From positions 1 through 9,873 of the forward strand of contig CANOFK010000023.1 in NCBI GenBank assembly GCA_947565265.1: a DNA stretch of 9,873 nt, in the 5' to 3' direction. Every line of letters starts with the position of its first letter. Within the stretch, counting starts at the first letter, position 1. Below are positions 6,685-9,873 of this stretch, in pieces. The translations under genes and the position numbers were made by a program. Source of the stretch: an uncultured Clostridia bacterium. GTDB taxonomy: Bacteria; Bacillota; Clostridia; Oscillospirales; Acutalibacteraceae. Below the pieces are notes generated by a model. That model saw only the letters and a program-made list of their open reading frames with translations. It was not told the DNA's origin and did not search any database.

Positions 6685-8721
6685 CTATTCCTCTTTGCCG
6701 CTGAGCATCCCCAGCGGTTCCTCCCCCAGGCTGCGGTTTACCAGCATAGCCGCCAGGCATCCAATCAGCATCAGCAGCGCCCCCGGCGCGGCAAAGTAGA
6801 TCCCCAGCCGCACCAGCCCGTCGGCCTCGTCCAGCCGGATATCCTCTTCCTGAGAGAGCCCTTCCGCCCAAGGGCTGTAGCGCACGTCAAACCCCTTGTA
6901 GACAACCGGCGCCTCCCGCTGCGTTTCTTTTTCCCCGTAAACGCCCAACTCGCCGCCCTCTACAGTGGCAGCGGCCGGTCGGGCCAAAAGGGCCTGCCCG
7001 TGCAGTGCCAGCGCGCTGCCTGCGCTGCCCAATGCCGTGCCCAGCACCGCCAGCACCATAACTCCGGCCAAAATGGACGTCCTGCACTGGCCTTTGCTCA
7101 TGCCCATTCCCCGCTCGATGGCGGTACGCTTTTTCTCCTTCACCACAAAAAAGTACAGCAACAGCAGCACCACCGCCACCGAGCCGCACACCCCCACCAA
7201 AAACAGGGTCAGCGCCCGGCTCCAGATCCTACCCAGGCTGCCGGTCACTTCCGTATAGCCGTTGTCGTTATACGCCACCACCAGGCTGGCCATTTCCGGC
7301 ACAGCCTGGCGTAGGGCCCGGTCAAACTCTTCTATCTTCCCATTGGGTATCTGGAAGGAGGCCGTGTTGGCGTTCATCGGGGCCCTATAGGCGATGTTCT
7401 CCCGGTCCGAGGCCCCCACCGACCGTTGGGGGATGATCATGGTGTCCCAGGAGAGCTCCGACACCCCCGCATAGGGCAGTTCCGGGTTGGTAGACGCATA
7501 CAGCCCCACCACCTCATACGTTTCCTCCCAAAAAGGCTCGTAAATCTCCCCCTGGGCGTCAAGGATGCTGAACCGGTTCTGAAAGCTGGTGGTGGTATAG
7601 TTCCCGCTGTCCGCGACGGTCTGCAAGTTGGTGGTGTACCCGTATAAAGCGCAGTGGAAAGACAGGCTGATCGTATCCCCCAGAAAAATACCCCGCCGGC
7701 CGGCGAAATCCTCAGGCAGCATCACCACCCTGGCCCCGCTGTCAAATTCCTCCTGGCTGATGGCCCGGCCCTCCGAAACATACATCTTCCTGTTGTGGAA
7801 GGCAGGCAGCAGGGCCAGGGAATTGGTGGGCAGGGTGTAGAACAAGGCCTCCTCCTTGCGCTTGACCGCGCTGGCCCAGGCCGACCAGCGGCCCAAGCCG
7901 CCCTGGCGGTAGAACGCCTCCGTCACCTCCTCCAGCCCGATCACCGGGCTCTCGCTAAGGGAAGGCACATAGGGCTGGTAAGGCGACCGGCACACCAGCC
8001 GCCCGTCCTCCTCCCACATATTCAGCGAAACAGGCACCGCCCCGTCCGCCGCGTACGGCCGGGCCCCCTCCCCGTACTGGGAGGTAAAGGGCATCTGGTA
8101 CGCCACAAACTGGTCGCCGCGGTAAATCAGCGTGGCCATATACCGGGCCCCGGCCTTCAAGGGCACCGGTTTCCGGGAGAAGTGCTGGCACACGTCAATC
8201 TTCCTGCCCACCAGTAACGTGGGGGTATACACGTTTGCCAGCAGGCAGTACGCGTCGCTGTAAAGCACCTGGGTCACCCGGCATTCCACCGGCCCGGTGC
8301 CGTCGCCGTCCTCCAAGGGGGTAAACTCCGCCACATGGATCACCCTGGCCTCAAATTGGGTGTGGGCAGAAACCGTCCCGATCTTCGTCACATAATAGGG
8401 CCGGTTCTCCGGGGGCTGTATGTACCCGGCGCCTGCAAAGTCCAGGGCGCTTACATCCACCAGGCCGTCATACACATAGTAGTCGCTCTGGTGGTTTTGT
8501 AAGCACTCGTTATAGGCGCTTTCCTGCCGTATCTCCACCGGCTGCTGCTCTACGGTGGCGATGGTGGTAAACTGCTCCTCCACCGCGTCCAGTTGCTGGT
8601 CCGTCTGCACCAGCAGCACGGCGCCAAACACCAGCAGCATGGTGGCCCCGGCCAACAACAGCAAGAATAACAGGGCTTTCCCCGGCGTACGCGCCAGGTG
8701 CTTGATACTGATTCGGAACAT
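6685..8721 (-). CDS. FtsX/MacB-type ABC transporter permease, partner ATPase not in window
   Basis: This 678-residue membrane protein has the MacB/FtsX layout: one N-terminal membrane segment (about 16-38), a very large extracytoplasmic region (about 40-500), then three C-terminal membrane segments (about 505-527, 551-575, 640-661). The short cytoplasmic loop after the second segment, KEKKRTAIERGMGMSKGQCR, matches the usual FtsX-domain coupling region. EEFDSGARVVMLPEDFAG followed by GIFLGDTISL resembles the MacB-like core. The end EEPLGMLSGKEE resembles typical C-termini of the family. The loop between the last two membrane segments is longer than usual (about 65 residues). Such proteins usually work with a LolD/MacB-type ATPase in lipid, lipoprotein, peptide or signal-related processes, but no ATPase is adjacent. 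AGGAG lies about 10 nt before the ATG. The substrate is unknown. Confidence 0.85.
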   Translation of the reverse strand: MFRISIKHLARTPGKALLFLLLLAGATMLLVFGAVLLVQTDQQLDAVEEQFTTIATVEQQPVEIRQESAYNECLQNHQSDYYVYDGLVDVSALDFAGAGYIQPPENRPYYVTKIGTVSAHTQFEARVIHVAEFTPLEDGDGTGPVECRVTQVLYSDAYCLLANVYTPTLLVGRKIDVCQHFSRKPVPLKAGARYMATLIYRGDQFVAYQMPFTSQYGEGARPYAADGAVPVSLNMWEEDGRLVCRSPYQPYVPSLSESPVIGLEEVTEAFYRQGGLGRWSAWASAVKRKEEALFYTLPTNSLALLPAFHNRKMYVSEGRAISQEEFDSGARVVMLPEDFAGRRGIFLGDTISLSFHCALYGYTTNLQTVADSGNYTTTSFQNRFSILDAQGEIYEPFWEETYEVVGLYASTNPELPYAGVSELSWDTMIIPQRSVGASDRENIAYRAPMNANTASFQIPNGKIEEFDRALRQAVPEMASLVVAYNDNGYTEVTGSLGRIWSRALTLFLVGVCGSVAVVLLLLYFFVVKEKKRTAIERGMGMSKGQCRTSILAGVMVLAVLGTALGSAGSALALHGQALLARPAAATVEGGELGVYGEKETQREAPVVYKGFDVRYSPWAEGLSQEEDIRLDEADGLVRLGIYFAAPGALLMLIGCLAAMLVNRSLGEEPLGMLSGKEE

Positions 8722-8754
8722 CGCACATCACTCCTGGTATTGCATGGTTTTGTC

Positions 8755-8783
8755 TTATAGTATAACGCTTATAGCCATACAAT
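8755..8783 (+). promoter_or_regulatory. Candidate sigma-E-like sporulation promoter for the amidase
   Basis: CATACAAT (8776-8783) fits the mother-cell sigma-E -10 consensus CATACAHT known from Bacillus subtilis. TTATAGT (8755-8761), 14 nt upstream, agrees at 5 of 7 positions with the -35 consensus KMATATT. It would give a start near 8790 and a 5' untranslated region of about 100 nt. No convincing sigma-A promoter is seen for the amidase. A chance match is possible. Confidence 0.35.
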
Positions 8784-8788
8784 GTCAA
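8759..8788 (-). promoter_or_regulatory. Sigma-A-type promoter of the ABC permease gene
   Basis: On the minus strand a perfect -35 TTGACA (8788-8783) and a -10 TATACT (8764-8759) are 18 nt apart, giving a start near 8752 and a leader of about 30 nt. It is the most consensus-like promoter in the window. It overlaps the candidate promoter for the divergent amidase gene, so the two may interfere. Confidence 0.75.
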
Positions 8789-8891
8789 CCATTCCCGATA
8801 CACAAGCCCCCCATAGCCGTCCCCTCACCTCGCCGCGCCCCCTGCATATCCTGATAAAGAGGGCACACCATTCAGGAAAGGAGCCACGCCC

Positions 8892-9467
8892 ATGCCAATC
8901 CGTATCTTTATCGATCAGGGCCATAACCCCCAGGGCGTCAACGCCGGCGCGGAGGGGAACGGCCTTCGGGAACAGGACATCACCTACCATGTGGGGGTCA
9001 TGCTGGCCCAAATGCTCAACGACGACCCCCGTTTTACCGCCCGCCTCTCCCGCAACTCCCCCACCGATTCCCTGGGCACCAGCAATGCCACCAGCCTGCA
9101 AGCCCGGGTCAACATGGCCAATTCCTGGCCTGCCAACTATTTCATCAGCATCCACTGCAATGCCAACGCCAACCCGGCCATCAACGGCAGCGAGGTGTAC
9201 GTGTACCAGGCAGGCACCCAGTCCTACTGGCTGGGCCAGCACATCCTAAACAGCGTGGTCGAGCAGGCCGGCACCCGGGACAACGGCGTGCGGGTCAACC
9301 CCTCGCTGTATGTGCTGCGGCGCACCGCCATGCCCGCCGTACTGGTGGAACTGGCCTACCTGACCAACCCCGCCGACGCCCAAAAGCTGCGGGACGGCCA
9401 GCAATGGTTCGCCCAGGGCATCTACTACGGGCTGCTCAGCTATTTTGGGTTCCCCCGCCAGCCATAG
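8892..9467 (+). CDS. N-acetylmuramoyl-L-alanine amidase, Amidase_3 family, catalytic domain only
   Basis: The 191-residue protein is a zinc amidase that cuts the bond between muramic acid and the peptide stem of peptidoglycan. The expected zinc ligands are all present: His11 in DQGHN, Glu27 in GLREQD, His88 in SIHCNANAN; the catalytic Glu153 lies in VLVELAYLTN. The length equals one Amidase_3 domain. There is no signal peptide, membrane anchor, SH3b, LysM or other wall-binding domain. It therefore either acts inside the cell until lysis, as mother-cell amidases and phage endolysins do, or leaves by another route. AAAGGAG lies 8 nt before the ATG. It is the only plus-strand gene here, divergent from the permease, with its own terminator. 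A CwlC-like spore-release role or a domesticated phage lysin are both possible. Confidence 0.92.
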   Translation: MPIRIFIDQGHNPQGVNAGAEGNGLREQDITYHVGVMLAQMLNDDPRFTARLSRNSPTDSLGTSNATSLQARVNMANSWPANYFISIHCNANANPAINGSEVYVYQAGTQSYWLGQHILNSVVEQAGTRDNGVRVNPSLYVLRRTAMPAVLVELAYLTNPADAQKLRDGQQWFAQGIYYGLLSYFGFPRQP

Positions 9468-9470
9468 GGC

Positions 9471-9514
9471 AAAAAACAAGAGGGCCGCGTTCATCCCCGC
9501 GGCCCTCCTGTTTT
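9471..9514. terminator. Bidirectional intrinsic terminator
   Basis: A perfect 10-bp GC-rich stem GAGGGCCGCG/CGCGGCCCTC (arms 9480-9489 and 9498-9507, 8-nt loop) lies 12 nt after the amidase stop. On the plus strand it is followed by CTGTTTTA; on the minus strand by TTGTTTTTTGCCC. It can thus end both the amidase transcript and the convergent transcript of the small-protein genes. Confidence 0.85.
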
Positions 9515-9547
9515 ATATTGGGAGTGACGAAAAACTTGTAAGCAATC

Positions 9548-9624
9548 TTAGTTCATAGCCCAAAACATAGCCTGGCTCTTCACCTCTGTCACCTGGAACA
9601 CATCCGCCTTCCCCTGCATAAAGC
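9548..9624 (-). repeat. Direct repeat unit shared by the two small-protein genes (partner at 9797-9873)
   Basis: The 77-base segment matches 9797-9873 at 73 of 77 positions, in the same orientation and reading frame. The match begins exactly at the stop codons; the bases beyond them are unrelated. How far the repeat extends toward the 5' ends is unknown because the second copy is truncated by the window. A gene duplication, not an IS or CRISPR repeat, is the simplest reading. Confidence 0.9.
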
Positions 9625-9715
9625 GCTCGTAGTTGGCGTCCTGGCGGCGGGCCATATAGGCGTGGTTGTTCTCCTTCACGGTCTTGCCCAGTTTTTTGGT
9701 GTTATAGTTTTTCAT
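9548..9715 (-). CDS. Small protein of unknown function, 55 residues, tandem copy 1
   Basis: I do not recognise this protein. It starts at an ATG (9715) 9 nt after AAAAGGAG and ends with TAA before the bidirectional terminator. The 55-residue product begins MKNYNTKKLGKTVKENN and ends KSQAMFWAMN. It is strongly basic in the first 17 residues, has RRQDANYERFMQGK in the middle, lacks cysteine, and has no signal peptide or membrane segment. Evidence that it is a real gene: a second copy lies upstream with an identical C-terminal 24 residues, base differences are synonymous, and similarity stops at the stop codon. No promoter is visible in the 81-nt gap before it, so it is probably co-transcribed with the upstream copy. 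A peptide precursor, toxin or nucleic-acid-binding peptide are all possible; nothing here decides between them. Confidence 0.75.
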   Translation of the reverse strand: MKNYNTKKLGKTVKENNHAYMARRQDANYERFMQGKADVFQVTEVKSQAMFWAMN

Positions 9716-9796
9716 GTTGATTTCTCCTTTTCTCCCGTTCTCCAGTCAGTTTTCCACTAAATATCCGTTGCCCTATCCTTCGCTCGGCCCGCCCTG

Positions 9797-9873
9797 TCAG
9801 TTCATCGCCCAGAACATCGCCTGGCTCTTCACCTCTGTCACCTGGAACACATCCGCCTTCCCCTGCATAAAGC
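9797..9873 (-). CDS. Small protein of unknown function, tandem copy 2 (cut by window edge)
   Basis: Only the C-terminal 24 codons and TGA stop are in the window; the gene continues past the right edge. The encoded segment, from FMQGKADVF to QAMFWAMN, is identical to the same part of copy 1. Over the 77 shared bases there are four differences: three synonymous codon changes (two Ala, one Phe) and TAA versus TGA. The stop is 81 nt upstream of the start of copy 1. Its start, ribosome binding site and promoter cannot be seen. Confidence 0.7.
   Translation of the reverse strand, partial: FMQGKADVFQVTEVKSQAMFWAMN

Noticed and set aside
8769..9242. Minus-strand open frame of about 157 codons opposite the amidase
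   Set aside because: Antisense to the amidase with intact active site; composition is that of a shadow frame.
9498..9514. Attachment site or integration scar after the amidase
   Set aside because: The palindrome is fully explained by a bidirectional terminator; no tRNA or integrase nearby.
9548..9873. CRISPR array or insertion sequence explaining the repeat at the right end
   Set aside because: Only two units, the repeat is in frame within coding sequence, and there are no inverted ends, transposase or spacers of uniform length.

Overview
The window is GC-rich bacterial chromosome. The ribosomal-protein order, strong AGGAGG-type ribosome binding sites, an extended -10 promoter style and a possible sporulation-type promoter suggest a Gram-positive spore-former-related lineage. 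My best guess is a high-GC member of the Clostridia (Bacillota), for example Oscillospirales. This is inferred from style, not from a database match. Almost everything lies on the minus strand; the one plus-strand gene is a cell-wall amidase.

Region 1 (1-3424): start of the S10 ribosomal-protein operon, read right to left. It has a promoter with an AT-rich UP-like element (3365-3424), a roughly 410-nt untranslated leader (2948-3358), then rpsJ (S10), rplC (L3), rplD (L4), rplW (L23), rplB (L2) and the first 18 codons of rpsS (S19). The leader is not featureless. It holds two terminator-like hairpins that both end in GCCGGTTTTTC. Between them is an AAAACCGG segment that can pair with either hairpin's 3' arm. 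This looks like a transcription attenuator. The rpsJ-rplC spacer is unusually long (120 nt) and contains two further hairpins.

Region 2 (3425-6668): proline biosynthesis genes in the order proB-proA-proC, same strand. Together they convert glutamate to proline: ProB phosphorylates glutamate, ProA reduces the product to the semialdehyde, which cyclises, and ProC reduces pyrroline-5-carboxylate. A promoter lies just upstream of proB. GC-rich hairpins without a T-run follow proC.

Region 3 (6641-8788): a single FtsX/MacB-type ABC transporter permease with its own consensus-like promoter and terminator. No ATPase partner is in the window.

Region 4 (8755-9514): a divergently transcribed minimal N-acetylmuramoyl-L-alanine amidase (Amidase_3), preceded by a candidate sigma-E-like promoter and followed by a bidirectional terminator.

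Region 5 (9548-9873): two tandem genes for a very small protein of unknown function on the minus strand, the second cut by the window edge. Their shared 24-residue C-terminus is identical, and the few base differences are synonymous. The two most interesting items are this small-protein pair and the structured S10 leader.
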